Source of the DNA: Cloacibacterium caeni_C
Lineage (GTDB): Bacteria > Bacteroidota > Bacteroidia > Flavobacteriales > Weeksellaceae
Direction of reading: 5' to 3'
DNA length: 47,940 nt
Assembly: GCA_002422665.1 (NCBI GenBank)
Contig: DITA01000126.1
Span: forward strand, 1-47,940
Made by a program: the position numbers and the translations under genes. The notes below the pieces were generated by a model, which saw nothing but the letters and a program-made list of their open reading frames with translations, made no database searches and was not told the origin of the DNA. Below are positions 15,265 through 22,368 of the stretch, piece by piece; the first letter of the stretch is position 1, and every line of letters starts with the position of its first letter.

Positions 15265-16122
15265 ATGATTTTATCAATGACAGGCTTCGGAAGAGCCGAA
15301 GGTATTTTTGAAGGAAAAAAAATTAGCATCGAACTCAAATCGCTTAACAGCAAATCATTTGACTTGAATCTGAGAATTCCACTTCGTTATAAAGAAAAAG
15401 AATTCGAAGTAAGAAAATTGTTAAATGACACCATTCTCAGAGGAAAAGTAGATTGCTATATCAATTGCGAAACCATCGATGACTGCAATGATGTAAAAAT
15501 CAACCAAGACATTGTAAAAGCATACATGAATCAGTTGCGTGAGATTTCTCCCAATGCAGAAGAGTTCGAATACTTGAAAATGGCCATCAGAATGCCTGAA
15601 GCAATTAACGGAAAACCTGCAGAATTAAATGAAGAAGAGTGGAAATCTTTGGAAAATTTGATTAAAGAAGCTTTAGCAAAATTTGTAGATTTCAGAAAAA
15701 CAGAAGGTGCAATTTTACACGAAGAACTGGCTAAAAATCTTAAAAATATCGAAGAAAATCTTCTCAAAGTAATTCCTTACGAAGATGATAGAATGATAGC
15801 TGTAAAAGAACGTTATCAGAATACTTTGAATGAATTTGAGAATGTAGATGAGACCAGATTCTATCAAGAACTGGCATATTACACCGAAAAATTAGATATT
15901 TCCGAAGAAAAAGTACGTTTAACTCAACACTTGAAATATTATCTTGAAGTGATGCAAAACGAAACCTTCAACGGGAAAAAATTAGGATTTATCTCTCAAG
16001 AAATCGGTAGAGAGATCAATACATTAGGTTCTAAAGCCAATCACCACGAAATCCAGAAACTGGTAGTGATGATGAAAGACGATTTAGAAAAAATTAAAGA
16101 ACAAACGTTAAACGTATTGTAA
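15265..16122 (+). CDS. yicC: YicC family endoribonuclease
   Basis: 285 residues beginning MILSMTGFGRAEG, the family hallmark. Further motifs are SLNSKSFDLNLRIP near the N-terminus, EFRK-type helix LREISPNAEEFEYL, and the C-terminal DUF1732 region (LDISEEKVRLTQHLKYY, NGKKLGFISQEIGREINTLG, MMKDDLEKIKEQ). Family members are RNases implicated in sRNA or mRNA turnover. A TTG start 21 bp upstream is rejected because it lies in the promoter box. gmk follows after a 70-bp spacer made of heptad words; yicC-gmk order is common in bacteria. Confidence 0.94.
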   Translation: MILSMTGFGRAEGIFEGKKISIELKSLNSKSFDLNLRIPLRYKEKEFEVRKLLNDTILRGKVDCYINCETIDDCNDVKINQDIVKAYMNQLREISPNAEEFEYLKMAIRMPEAINGKPAELNEEEWKSLENLIKEALAKFVDFRKTEGAILHEELAKNLKNIEENLLKVIPYEDDRMIAVKERYQNTLNEFENVDETRFYQELAYYTEKLDISEEKVRLTQHLKYYLEVMQNETFNGKKLGFISQEIGREINTLGSKANHHEIQKLVVMMKDDLEKIKEQTLNVL

Positions 16123-16127
16123 AAGTA

Positions 16128-16186
16128 GGATGTTGGGTGATTGATGTTTGATGTAAACTTCCCGCTCCCAACTTCCCGCATCCAAC
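16128..16186. repeat. Heptad-word inverted spacer element (yicC-gmk)
   Basis: Left arm in 7-nt steps: GGATGTT, GGGTGAT, TGATGTT, TGATGTA (16128-16155). After AAC the right arm reads TTCCCGC, TCCCAAC, TTCCCGC, ATCCAAC (16159-16186). The right arm in reverse complement (GTTGGAT, GCGGGAA, GTTGGGA) resembles the left arm. It fills the spacer and ends 6 bp before the gmk ATG. Confidence 0.75.
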
Positions 16187-16192
16187 ATATTT

Positions 16193-16756
16193 ATGAACAA
16201 AGTAATTATATTTTCAGCACCTTCAGGAAGTGGAAAAACCACTTTGGTAAAATATTGTTTAGGTGTTTTTCCTGAACTTCAATTTTCCATTTCTGCTACA
16301 ACCAGAGCATTGAGAGGTGAGGAAATTCATGGGAAAGACTATTTTTTTCTTTCGGTACAAGAATTTAAAAATCTGATTGCAGAAGATGCTTTTGTGGAAT
16401 ACGAAGAAGTTTATCAAGATAAATTCTACGGAACCTTAAAATCTGAAGTGGAAAGAATTTGGCAAGAAGGAAAAGTGGTCATCTTCGATGTAGATGTAAA
16501 AGGTGGCGTAAATCTGAAGAAAATTTTCGGCGAAAATGCCCTTTCTATTTTTATTGCACCACCTTCTATTGACGAATTGGAACGAAGATTGATATCTAGA
16601 GCTACAGATGATTTAGAAACCATCAAAACCAGAGTAGCAAAAGCTAAAGAAGAAATGACGTATGCTGAAGAATTTGACCAAATTATCATTAATGATGATT
16701 TAGAAACCGCTCAGAAAGAAATTGAGCGAATTGTAAGAAATTTTATTGAAGAATAA
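16193..16756 (+). CDS. gmk: Guanylate kinase
   Basis: 187 residues, slightly shorter than the usual ~200. It converts GMP and ATP to GDP and ADP. P-loop IFSAPSGSGKTTL, GMP-binding segment SISATTRALRGEEIHGKDYF, then FVEYEEVYQDKFYGTL, VIFDVDVKGG, IFIAPPSIDELERRL and RVAKAKEEM. nadA begins 25 bp after its stop, so yicC-gmk-nadA probably form one transcript. Confidence 0.96.
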   Translation: MNKVIIFSAPSGSGKTTLVKYCLGVFPELQFSISATTRALRGEEIHGKDYFFLSVQEFKNLIAEDAFVEYEEVYQDKFYGTLKSEVERIWQEGKVVIFDVDVKGGVNLKKIFGENALSIFIAPPSIDELERRLISRATDDLETIKTRVAKAKEEMTYAEEFDQIIINDDLETAQKEIERIVRNFIEE

Positions 16757-16781
16757 AACCAACACCAAATACGATTACCCA

Positions 16782-17798
16782 ATGGAACAAGCATTAGATA
16801 AAGCAAAAAACAACCTTCCTGTAAAAGGATTTTTGGATTTGAAAGATATTCAAATTCCGCAAGGACAAGATTTAATTAATGCGATTTTAAAGCTCAAAAA
16901 AGAAAAAAATGCCGTGATTTTGGCGCATTATTATCAGCCAGGAGAAATTCAAGATATTGCAGATTATTTGGGAGATTCTCTACAATTAGCCAGAGCTGCA
17001 AAAGATACAGATGCAGATATGATAGCGTTTTGTGGGGTGCATTTTATGGCAGAAGCGGCAAAAATCCTTAATCCTACCAAAAAAGTAGTTCTTCCAGATA
17101 CTTTGGCAGGTTGTTCACTTGCAGATGGTTGCAGTGGAGAAGGTCTTAGAAAAATGCGTGAACAGCATCCTGGAGCTTTGGTGGCGACTTATATCAATTG
17201 TAATGCAGAAACCAAGGCAGAATCTGATATTATTGTCACCAGTTCTAATGCAGAAACTATTATCAATGCATTGCCAAAAGATCAACCGATTATTTTCGCA
17301 CCAGATAAAAATTTGGGAAGATATTTGATGAAAAAAACGGGAAGAGAAATGATTTTGTGGGACGGAAGTTGCATCGTTCACGAAGCATTTTCTATGGAAA
17401 GAATAGCGAAACAATTGGCGGAAAATCCTGATGCTAAATTAATTGCACACCCAGAATCTGAAACTCCAGTACTAGAATTGGCGCATTTTATTGGTTCTAC
17501 TTCAGCTTTGCTAAATTATGTAGAAAAAGATGATTGTCAGAAATTTATCATCGCTACAGAAGAAGGAATTCTTCACGAAATGAAAAAGCGCGCTCCTCAT
17601 AAAGAATTGATTCCTGCATTGGTTTTTGACGAAAGTTGCAACTGTTCAGAATGTTTCTTCATGAAGAGAAATACACTAGAAAAGTTGTATTTGTGCATGA
17701 AATACGAATTGCCAGAGATTACTATGGACGAAGAACTTCGTTTAAAAGCTTTAAAACCAATCGAAGCTATGCTTGAATTGAGTAAAACGATTAAGTAA
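16782..17798 (+). CDS. nadA: Quinolinate synthase
   Basis: 338 residues. It condenses iminoaspartate with dihydroxyacetone phosphate to quinolinate for NAD synthesis. Motifs: VILAHYYQPGEIQDIADYLG, MAFCGVHFMAEAAKIL-like region, LPDTLAGCSLADGC with a cluster Cys, TSSNAETI, FAPDKNLGRYL, WDGSCIVHE, and the C-terminal SCNCSECFFMKRNTLEKLY carrying the last [4Fe-4S] ligand. An in-frame TTG at 16746 overlaps gmk and has no homologous N-terminus, so ATG 16782 is preferred. No nadB is adjacent. Confidence 0.95.
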   Translation: MEQALDKAKNNLPVKGFLDLKDIQIPQGQDLINAILKLKKEKNAVILAHYYQPGEIQDIADYLGDSLQLARAAKDTDADMIAFCGVHFMAEAAKILNPTKKVVLPDTLAGCSLADGCSGEGLRKMREQHPGALVATYINCNAETKAESDIIVTSSNAETIINALPKDQPIIFAPDKNLGRYLMKKTGREMILWDGSCIVHEAFSMERIAKQLAENPDAKLIAHPESETPVLELAHFIGSTSALLNYVEKDDCQKFIIATEEGILHEMKKRAPHKELIPALVFDESCNCSECFFMKRNTLEKLYLCMKYELPEITMDEELRLKALKPIEAMLELSKTIK

Positions 17799-17847
17799 TT
17801 TTCACTTTGTCAAAGATCAAAATATTTGTCAAAGTTTAGACAATCAT

Positions 17848-17880
17848 AAAACGTTCAGAATTTTTCTGAACGTTTTTCTT
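17848..17880 (+). terminator. Intrinsic terminator after nadA
   Basis: AAAACGTTCAGAA and TTCTGAACGTTTT form a 13-bp stem with a 3-nt loop plus T tract. Confidence 0.88.
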
Positions 17881-17910
17881 TACATTTGTGGATAGTTATC
17901 GAAAATCAAT

Positions 17911-17966
17911 AGGAACGGACTTTAGTCCGTTTTAGAAAAAACGAAAATCTAATTGGCTTTAGCCAA
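17911..17966 (+). repeat. REP-like double-hairpin repeat
   Basis: Two adjacent perfect hairpins: AACGGAC-TTTA-GTCCGTT (17914-17931) and TTGGCT-TT-AGCCAA (17953-17966). The paired CGGAC-TTTA-GTCCG / GGCTTTAGCC form resembles intergenic repeats I recall as abundant in Flavobacteriia. It sits between the nadA terminator and folB. Confidence 0.65.
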
Positions 17967-17977
17967 AATTTATTGAA

Positions 17978-18337
17978 ATGAAAAGTAAAATCCTTTTAGA
18001 AGATATTAAAATTTACGCATATCACGGTGTTTTGCCAGAAGAGAAAATTTTGGGAACATATTACATTGTGAATGCAGAGATTGTAGCAGATATTACCAAA
18101 GCTGCTGAGACTGATGACTTGAATGATACCATTAATTATGCTTTGATTAACGATATTATTCATGTAGAGATGAAAATTCCTTCAGAATTATTAGAACATG
18201 TAGCTGGAAGAATTATCAGAAAAATAAAATTAGAATTTCCTCAGGTTCAGAATGTTAAAGTGAAAATAACCAAAACAAAACCTCCAATGAAAGGCGAAAT
18301 GAAAGGCGTAAGTGTAGAATTTGAAGAAAATTTTTAA
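17978..18337 (+). CDS. folB: Dihydroneopterin aldolase
   Basis: A 119-residue folate-pathway enzyme that converts dihydroneopterin to hydroxymethyl-dihydropterin and glycolaldehyde. Motifs: ILLEDIKIYAYHGVLPEEK, DDLNDTINYALINDIIH (substrate Tyr), LLEHVAGRI (Glu), and the catalytic-region Lys in VKITKTKPPMKG. The length is typical. The start follows the REP-like repeat directly, so its promoter may lie within or before the repeat; no TAnnTTTG is seen nearby. Confidence 0.93.
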   Translation: MKSKILLEDIKIYAYHGVLPEEKILGTYYIVNAEIVADITKAAETDDLNDTINYALINDIIHVEMKIPSELLEHVAGRIIRKIKLEFPQVQNVKVKITKTKPPMKGEMKGVSVEFEENF

Positions 18338-18377
18338 AAAATCTATTTCTAAAATTTTTAAAAATCTGAAAAATCCC

Positions 18378-18385
18378 TATATTTG
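18378..18385 (+). promoter_or_regulatory. -7 box (TATATTTG) of tRNA-Cys
   Basis: Exact TAnnTTTG, ending 15 bp before the tRNA 5' end. Confidence 0.6.
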
Positions 18386-18400
18386 CACTCCGAAACACAT

Positions 18401-18471
18401 GGTACTTTGGCCGAGCGGCTAGGCAGTGGTCTGCAACACCATCTACAGCGGTTCGAATCCGCTAGGTACCT
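18401..18471 (+). tRNA. tRNA-Cys (anticodon GCA)
   Basis: A complete cloverleaf: acceptor GGTACTT/AGGTACC with one G-U, D arm GGCCGAGCGGCTAGGC, anticodon loop CTGCAAC giving GCA, T arm GCGGTTCGAATCCGC. CCA is not encoded. Its 3' 21 bp form the attachment core of the integrated element that follows, so the T-arm half of the gene has been recreated by the element. Confidence 0.96.
18451..18471 (+). repeat. attL core (tRNA-Cys 3' end)
   Basis: 21 bp from GTTCGAATCC to GGTACCT, identical to attR at 24754-24774. It is part of the functional tRNA. Confidence 0.92.
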
Positions 18472-18529
18472 CAACACAAAACTCTAAACTCATCTATTAA
18501 TGGTGTTTTTAGGGTTTTTTGTTTTTAAC

Positions 18530-18551
18530 TGTGTCAATTTTTGTGTCAATA
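18530..18551 (+). repeat. Left arm-type site (two TGTGTCA words)
   Basis: The 22 bp hold TGTGTCA twice, 12 bp apart, and match 24625-24646 at 21 of 22 positions. It is placed 58 bp inside attL. The 490 bp from 18472 to 18962 otherwise contain no gene; they are AT-rich with the terminator at 18881-18918. Confidence 0.7.
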
Positions 18552-18880
18552 TTCTTAAATTTATAATCTTCTTAATTAATTTGTGTTAGTTCAAACACTA
18601 TATTTTTTTTACTTAGTATTCAGATTTTTTAAATACTCCAAATATTAGAAATAGAAGATTTATTATTTTATTTGTGTATAAACACTTTTTAGCTTATTTA
18701 TTACTAAAGAAGTTATATATAAAAGAACTTATATCATCTATTTCTTTTAAATAGTCATCAAAAACTAATTATCATTCTTATTTAATGAAATACTATTATA
18801 AAGTTTATTTATTCTCTTATTGAGCGTTAAAAAGACTTAGTTAGTTACTATTAGGATAATATAAGTATATAACAGGCAAA

Positions 18881-18918
18881 ATAAAAAGCGAGTAAAGACT
18901 TTTAAATCTTTTACCCGC
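18881..18918 (-). terminator. Terminator of the element's exported-protein module
   Basis: Minus strand GCGGGTAAAAGA pairs with TCTTTACTCGC (one wobble, one bulge), followed by TTTTTAT. It lies 45 bp beyond the KTSC lipoprotein stop. Confidence 0.75.
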
Positions 18919-18962
18919 CTATCTATTTTTTGTAAAAGTTTTTTCTAATTTGAAACTGATTT

Positions 18963-19325
18963 TTATTGATAGTCATTCAGATTCATGTTATATTTCTTTC
19001 TTATGTATTTGTGGTAATACTTTCCTTTATCTTCTGCTGTCTTGAAGCCTTGCCAAATTTCTAAAGGAACTTCGTCAAAAATATATTTTTCTCCTCTCAT
19101 TCCTAATATTAGAAAACCAACGTTTCCATCTTGGCTCTTATACTCTGCGGAAGTTATCCATTCACTTTCTGAAGTATCTGTTGTTTCATCTATTTTATAT
19201 TGATGAGTTTCTGCATAGTATATAGCATTATCATAGCTTGAGAAATTTACATTATCTTTTGCTGTTTCTTTGCATGATAAAACGATTAGCAGTAAAAACG
19301 GGGCGAAACGTAATATTTTTATCAT
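18963..19325 (-). CDS. KTSC-domain lipoprotein
   Basis: 120 residues. Signal peptide with lipobox MIKILRFAPFLLLIVLSC, then a ~60-residue linker with SSYDNAIYY. The C-terminal part (GFLILGMRGEKYIFDEVPLE, then W..F..AEDKGKYYHKYIRKKY) fits the KTSC domain pattern of a G.Y.Y..VP strand-turn and an A..KG.Y....IR..Y helix. KTSC domains are thought to bind nucleic acid or partner proteins; on a lipoprotein in the envelope that role is unclear. Its start overlaps the upstream gene by 4 bp (ATGA), so the genes are translationally coupled. It is the last gene of the module. Confidence 0.82.
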   Translation of the reverse strand: MIKILRFAPFLLLIVLSCKETAKDNVNFSSYDNAIYYAETHQYKIDETTDTSESEWITSAEYKSQDGNVGFLILGMRGEKYIFDEVPLEIWQGFKTAEDKGKYYHKYIRKKYNMNLNDYQ

Positions 19326-19561
19326 TCTAAATCATCAATTCTATTATTTATTTCCTCAATATTACTTTCTAAATCACTTTCTAAATCACTTTGATTATTA
19401 TGTAAGTAATTTACTTTATTGTTAAGTTCAATAATATTATTAATTAAAACTTCTTCTTTTTCTCTTTGGTACTTTATATTTTTTTCAAAAAGTTTTGCGC
19501 TGCCATAGAAGAGAAACATAAAAATTAGACTCATGCTAATTGGTAGAATAATTTTTTTCAT
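19322..19561 (-). CDS. Single-TM coiled-coil protein
   Basis: 79 residues. Residues 4-18 are hydrophobic (ILPISMSLIFMFLFYG), followed by a long heptad-like helix rich in Glu, Asn and Leu (EKEEVLINNIIELNNKVNYL, and NNRIDDLE at the end), a predicted coiled coil. The layout resembles small Rz/spanin-like or envelope spacer proteins, but there is no specific match. The duplicated LESDLESN reflects a short DNA repeat (CACTTTCTAAAT). It is coupled by a 4-bp overlap to the KTSC lipoprotein. Confidence 0.75.
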   Translation of the reverse strand: MKKIILPISMSLIFMFLFYGSAKLFEKNIKYQREKEEVLINNIIELNNKVNYLHNNQSDLESDLESNIEEINNRIDDLE

Positions 19562-19576
19562 ATGATAGTTTTTTAT

Positions 19577-20197
19577 TTAAAAGTTATTATTTTCTTTTAT
19601 TATATTATTAAAATCACTAAAAATATTATTAAATTCTAAAAACAAATTATTCCAATCAAATTGTAATTCTTTTTTTATTAAACCATCAAATGAATCTTTC
19701 GAAGTATTGACTAGCTCATATCTAATAATATTTTTATAATTATAATTTTGTAATTCATTTAAGCCAATATTAAAATCAGTAACTTCAATTTGATAGGCAA
19801 AATCTTTAACTCTTATTTTGGCAGTTATAATTGCGGTTTTTTTTATCGAATTACTATAAAATAAAGAATAAAAAGTATAAAAAAATGTACAATTAATTAC
19901 GCTATTATTTGAGCCATCATCTATCATATTTGTTTTATAAAAGATATTACTATTATTAATAACGTAATTTATTCTATTTAATAAAGCTTTTTCTTTTAAT
20001 TTACTAGAAAATTTGAATTTATTTTTATTTCCTACTATTTCAGATAATGTACCACTATATGTTAATATTTTTGGTTCTAGTTGAATAAAGTCCTGTTTTA
20101 AAATTTGCTCATAATTTGGATATTTTTTCTTAAGAAAATAATCACTTTGAGAAAATAATAAAATAGGGAAAAATAGAAAGAAAATAATTTTTTTCAT
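19577..20197 (-). CDS. Exported protein, DUF4468-like
   Basis: 206 residues from the ATG at 20197 (signal peptide MKKIIFFLFFPILLFSQ). Ten extra upstream codons overlap the previous gene and precede the signal peptide, so they are left out. The central part TAIITAKIRVKDFAYQIEVT-DF resembles the pattern of DUF4468/TBP-like-fold proteins of Bacteroidota, in which strands end in a YxxxxTDF-type motif; this is tentative. The C-terminus is rich in Asn and Phe. No catalytic motif is seen. Confidence 0.75.
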   Translation of the reverse strand: MKKIIFFLFFPILLFSQSDYFLKKKYPNYEQILKQDFIQLEPKILTYSGTLSEIVGNKNKFKFSSKLKEKALLNRINYVINNSNIFYKTNMIDDGSNNSVINCTFFYTFYSLFYSNSIKKTAIITAKIRVKDFAYQIEVTDFNIGLNELQNYNYKNIIRYELVNTSKDSFDGLIKKELQFDWNNLFLEFNNIFSDFNNIIKENNNF

Positions 20198-20210
20198 AGG
20201 ATTAGAATTT

Positions 20211-20648
20211 TTATTTTTTTTGAGCATATATTACTTCTTTATCACTGAAGCTATAACTTTCCATCTTATTAGGGTCTTCATATTCTTTTAGTATTCCATA
20301 AGTGAAAATTTCAGTTTTATCAAAAGATTCAACAATCATAAATAATTCTAAATCAGTTGTGATAATATATCTAGCTAGTTCTTCACTATCTTCATAATGT
20401 TTTACTTCTTCAATCTTTAAAACTTTTTTGATTTTTTCACTTTGTGTGTGAACGTTTCCTAATTTATCAAATACAGTTAGCGTATAATCATTTCCTTTTA
20501 GGGTAATTTGAAAATTTTGTTCTCGTAAATTATCCCTGTAGGTATATGTCAAATTTGGATTAATTAAAATTTTGGTTTCATATTCTTTTGAACATGATAA
20601 AAATAAAATTGTAAATATTAAAAGTTTAATAAGTGAATTTGGTTTCAT
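20211..20648 (-). CDS. Predicted lipoprotein, first gene of the exported module
   Basis: 145 residues with lipobox MKPNSLIKLLIFTILFLSC followed by SKEYETK. The mature part looks beta-rich (NFQITLKGNDYTLTVFDKLG, ELARYIITTDLELFMIVE). No family is recognised. Its own TAAATTTG box lies 14 bp upstream, so the four-gene module is expressed independently of the replication genes. Confidence 0.78.
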   Translation of the reverse strand: MKPNSLIKLLIFTILFLSCSKEYETKILINPNLTYTYRDNLREQNFQITLKGNDYTLTVFDKLGNVHTQSEKIKKVLKIEEVKHYEDSEELARYIITTDLELFMIVESFDKTEIFTYGILKEYEDPNKMESYSFSDKEVIYAQKK

Positions 20649-20662
20649 GGTTTTAGTTTTCT

Positions 20663-20670
20663 CAAATTTA
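20663..20670 (-). promoter_or_regulatory. -7 box (TAAATTTG) of the exported module
   Basis: Exact TAnnTTTG on the minus strand, 14 bp before the ATG at 20648. Confidence 0.6.
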
Positions 20671-20703
20671 ATAATAAATAATTAAATATCATTATTTTAT
20701 GTT

Positions 20704-21774
20704 TTAATATTTTGGAAGTATTCCTACATCAATATAATCACTACTATATAATTTACCATATATATTACTACTATTTAGGGGGTTTTGTGTGTTTTGAGGG
20801 TTTATTTTTTTAGGGGGGAAATCTTCCTCTTTTTTTATGCTCGTTTTGAGGGAAAAATCAGAGTTTTTTTTCATTGAAAATGTTTCAATGATATTGTTCC
20901 TTATTTCTTTTTTTAAATCAAATTTTTTAGGGGTTTTATTGTACTTTTGTTTTGCCTTGCTTCTTTCTTTTGCATTTAAAGTTTCCCAATAACCAGTAAC
21001 TTGCCATTTACCGAACCATTTGAATTGGGGTTTAGTTTTTAGTTTTTGAGTGTCTATTTCTTTTAAATTAAAGAAAAACATATCTTCAAAATGTTCTAAT
21101 ATAAATTTCTGTAATATTTCTTCTGTATTATCCTGAAACAAACTTTCAATATTACTGAAGTCTAGTATCTTAAATTCACTTATCTTTTCTAATTTTAACT
21201 CAAAACGCATAATATTTTTGTCGCAATAGCCTAATTCATAATAAGTACTTTCTGAATCTGTTTTTTTCTGTTCAGATTTTATATAAAACTTTACCTTTAG
21301 ATATTTGTGCTTGTCATTGGTTGCTGTTTTAAAATGTTTAAATTGAGTTTCTTTGAAAAAATAACAACTATACAATAGAGCGGAATTAAGAATAAAATAA
21401 GTATCTCTATTAACTCTAAAATTAACGGCTATTTCTATGTTAGAAACCCCGAAATATTTTAAATCGTCTCTTTCTATTCCCAATGATTTAAAGGTGTTTA
21501 AAATGCTTATTTGCGCTTCTTCTAATGAAAAGAAGTTAGCGTTATGTATATTATTGTTAGAAATAGAATGAGGACTGAATTTAATAAACATTTTTATATA
21601 ATTTCCAAAGCGGTCAAATGTCAAATAAATATCTATTCCATTTTTATTAGTGAATTTATGAGTTCTTCTCCACCTTGTTTCAGTTTTTTCTTGAGAAAAA
21701 GTATCTTTAATGATAGAATAAGTATTGTTAATAATTTCTATATTTTCTGTTTTGAATGAAGTATAATCAATCAT
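20704..21774 (-). CDS. Putative replication initiation protein
   Basis: 356 residues, very Lys/Asn/Phe-rich. Features that recall phage/plasmid gene II/X-like rolling-circle initiators are FGVSNIEIAVNF in the first half and the later IMRFELKLEKI after a Tyr-rich stretch (YYELGYCDKN). Such paired strands occur in filamentous-phage-type Rep. I cannot identify the HUH metal-binding pair with confidence. The C-terminal ~80 residues (NNIIETFSMKKNSDF onward) look disordered. Position behind an excisionase-type HTH gene is typical of Rep genes in small integrative elements. The alternative is an unknown element-specific protein. Confidence 0.6.
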   Translation of the reverse strand: MIDYTSFKTENIEIINNTYSIIKDTFSQEKTETRWRRTHKFTNKNGIDIYLTFDRFGNYIKMFIKFSPHSISNNNIHNANFFSLEEAQISILNTFKSLGIERDDLKYFGVSNIEIAVNFRVNRDTYFILNSALLYSCYFFKETQFKHFKTATNDKHKYLKVKFYIKSEQKKTDSESTYYELGYCDKNIMRFELKLEKISEFKILDFSNIESLFQDNTEEILQKFILEHFEDMFFFNLKEIDTQKLKTKPQFKWFGKWQVTGYWETLNAKERSKAKQKYNKTPKKFDLKKEIRNNIIETFSMKKNSDFSLKTSIKKEEDFPPKKINPQNTQNPLNSSNIYGKLYSSDYIDVGILPKY

Positions 21775-21797
21775 TTGTTTTTACTATATTTGTGTTG

Positions 21798-21821
21798 TTG
21801 TAATGGTTGCCACTGTTACAA
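21798..21821. repeat. Inverted repeat upstream of the putative rep gene
   Basis: TTGTAATGG-TTG-CCA-CTG-TTACAA: a 9-nt arm pairs with CCA and TTACAA, interrupted by a 3-nt bulge. It lies 23-47 bp before the rep start and could be a replication origin/nick hairpin or an operator. Confidence 0.55.
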
Positions 21822-21841
21822 TATTGAACAATTAGGGAGCA

Positions 21842-21994
21842 TTATTTGCCCCCTTTTTTATATTGTAATGCTTCATTTGTTAAATATCCATATTCGTCAA
21901 CTATTCCATAGTCATAAAATATGATAAACACTTCGTCAAAAGATAATTCGCATTCCTTTGCGATTTCTAAAAGTTCTTTGAAAAATGACTTCAT
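21842..21994 (-). CDS. Small acidic protein (50 aa) of the element
   Basis: A 50-residue ORF starting ATG at 21994, five bases after the stop of the HTH gene. It begins MKSFFKELLEIAKECELSFD and ends ALQYKKGGK, with an acidic helical middle (VFIIFYDYGIVDEYGYL). The tight spacing and normal codon use support translation. Similar small proteins often sit between excisionase and rep in Bacteroidota elements, but I name no family. Confidence 0.65.
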   Translation of the reverse strand: MKSFFKELLEIAKECELSFDEVFIIFYDYGIVDEYGYLTNEALQYKKGGK

Positions 21995-21999
21995 AGCGA

Positions 22000-22284
22000 T
22001 TAACTCAATTTATTTTGATTAATAATTGCGTCAATTTCACTACGTTTGAAATAAACTCTATTCCCATAGCCATAGCTAGGAATGATATTTTCTTTCCTCC
22101 AACGGTGTAAAGTCGATAAGTTTATTTTTAAAAGTCGGCAGACTTCGGAACGTGTTAAGTATTCCGTTGGTTCTTTTGGTTGGAATTGTACAGAAAGTTT
22201 TTCTGTGAGTTCAGGAATTAATGTGTTTCTTAATTCTGTGATTAAGTCAGCTGGTGTTGTGCTGATGAATTGAATTTGTTGCAT
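22000..22284 (-). CDS. Excisionase-type helix-turn-helix protein
   Basis: 94 residues. The C-terminal half is a MerR-like/HTH_17 DNA-binding domain: EYLTRSEVCRLLKINLSTLH, RWRKENIIPSYGYGNRVYFK, RSEIDAIIN. The N-terminal half is a helical leader. Such proteins act as recombination directionality factors or regulators of element genes in Bacteroidota. An 11-bp tandem repeat just upstream (22315-22336) is a likely binding site. It heads the HTH-small protein-rep operon. Confidence 0.9.
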   Translation of the reverse strand: MQQIQFISTTPADLITELRNTLIPELTEKLSVQFQPKEPTEYLTRSEVCRLLKINLSTLHRWRKENIIPSYGYGNRVYFKRSEIDAIINQNKLS

Positions 22285-22314
22285 TGTGTTTTAATTTTAT
22301 ACAACAAAGATTTC

Positions 22315-22336
22315 GTAAGTAATTAGTAAGTAATTA
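22315..22336. repeat. Two perfect 11-bp tandem repeats before the HTH gene
   Basis: GTAAGTAATTA occurs twice head to tail, 22315-22325 and 22326-22336, one helical turn apart, 30 bp upstream of the HTH start. Confidence 0.85.
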
Positions 22337-22368
22337 CTTTTTTTTAGTCAAATTAAAAAATGCTAAAT

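Noticed and set aside
18472..18880. Hidden genes in the left end of the element
   Set aside because: Only very short frames (for example 12 codons) without ribosome-binding signs; apart from the arm site the stretch looks non-coding.
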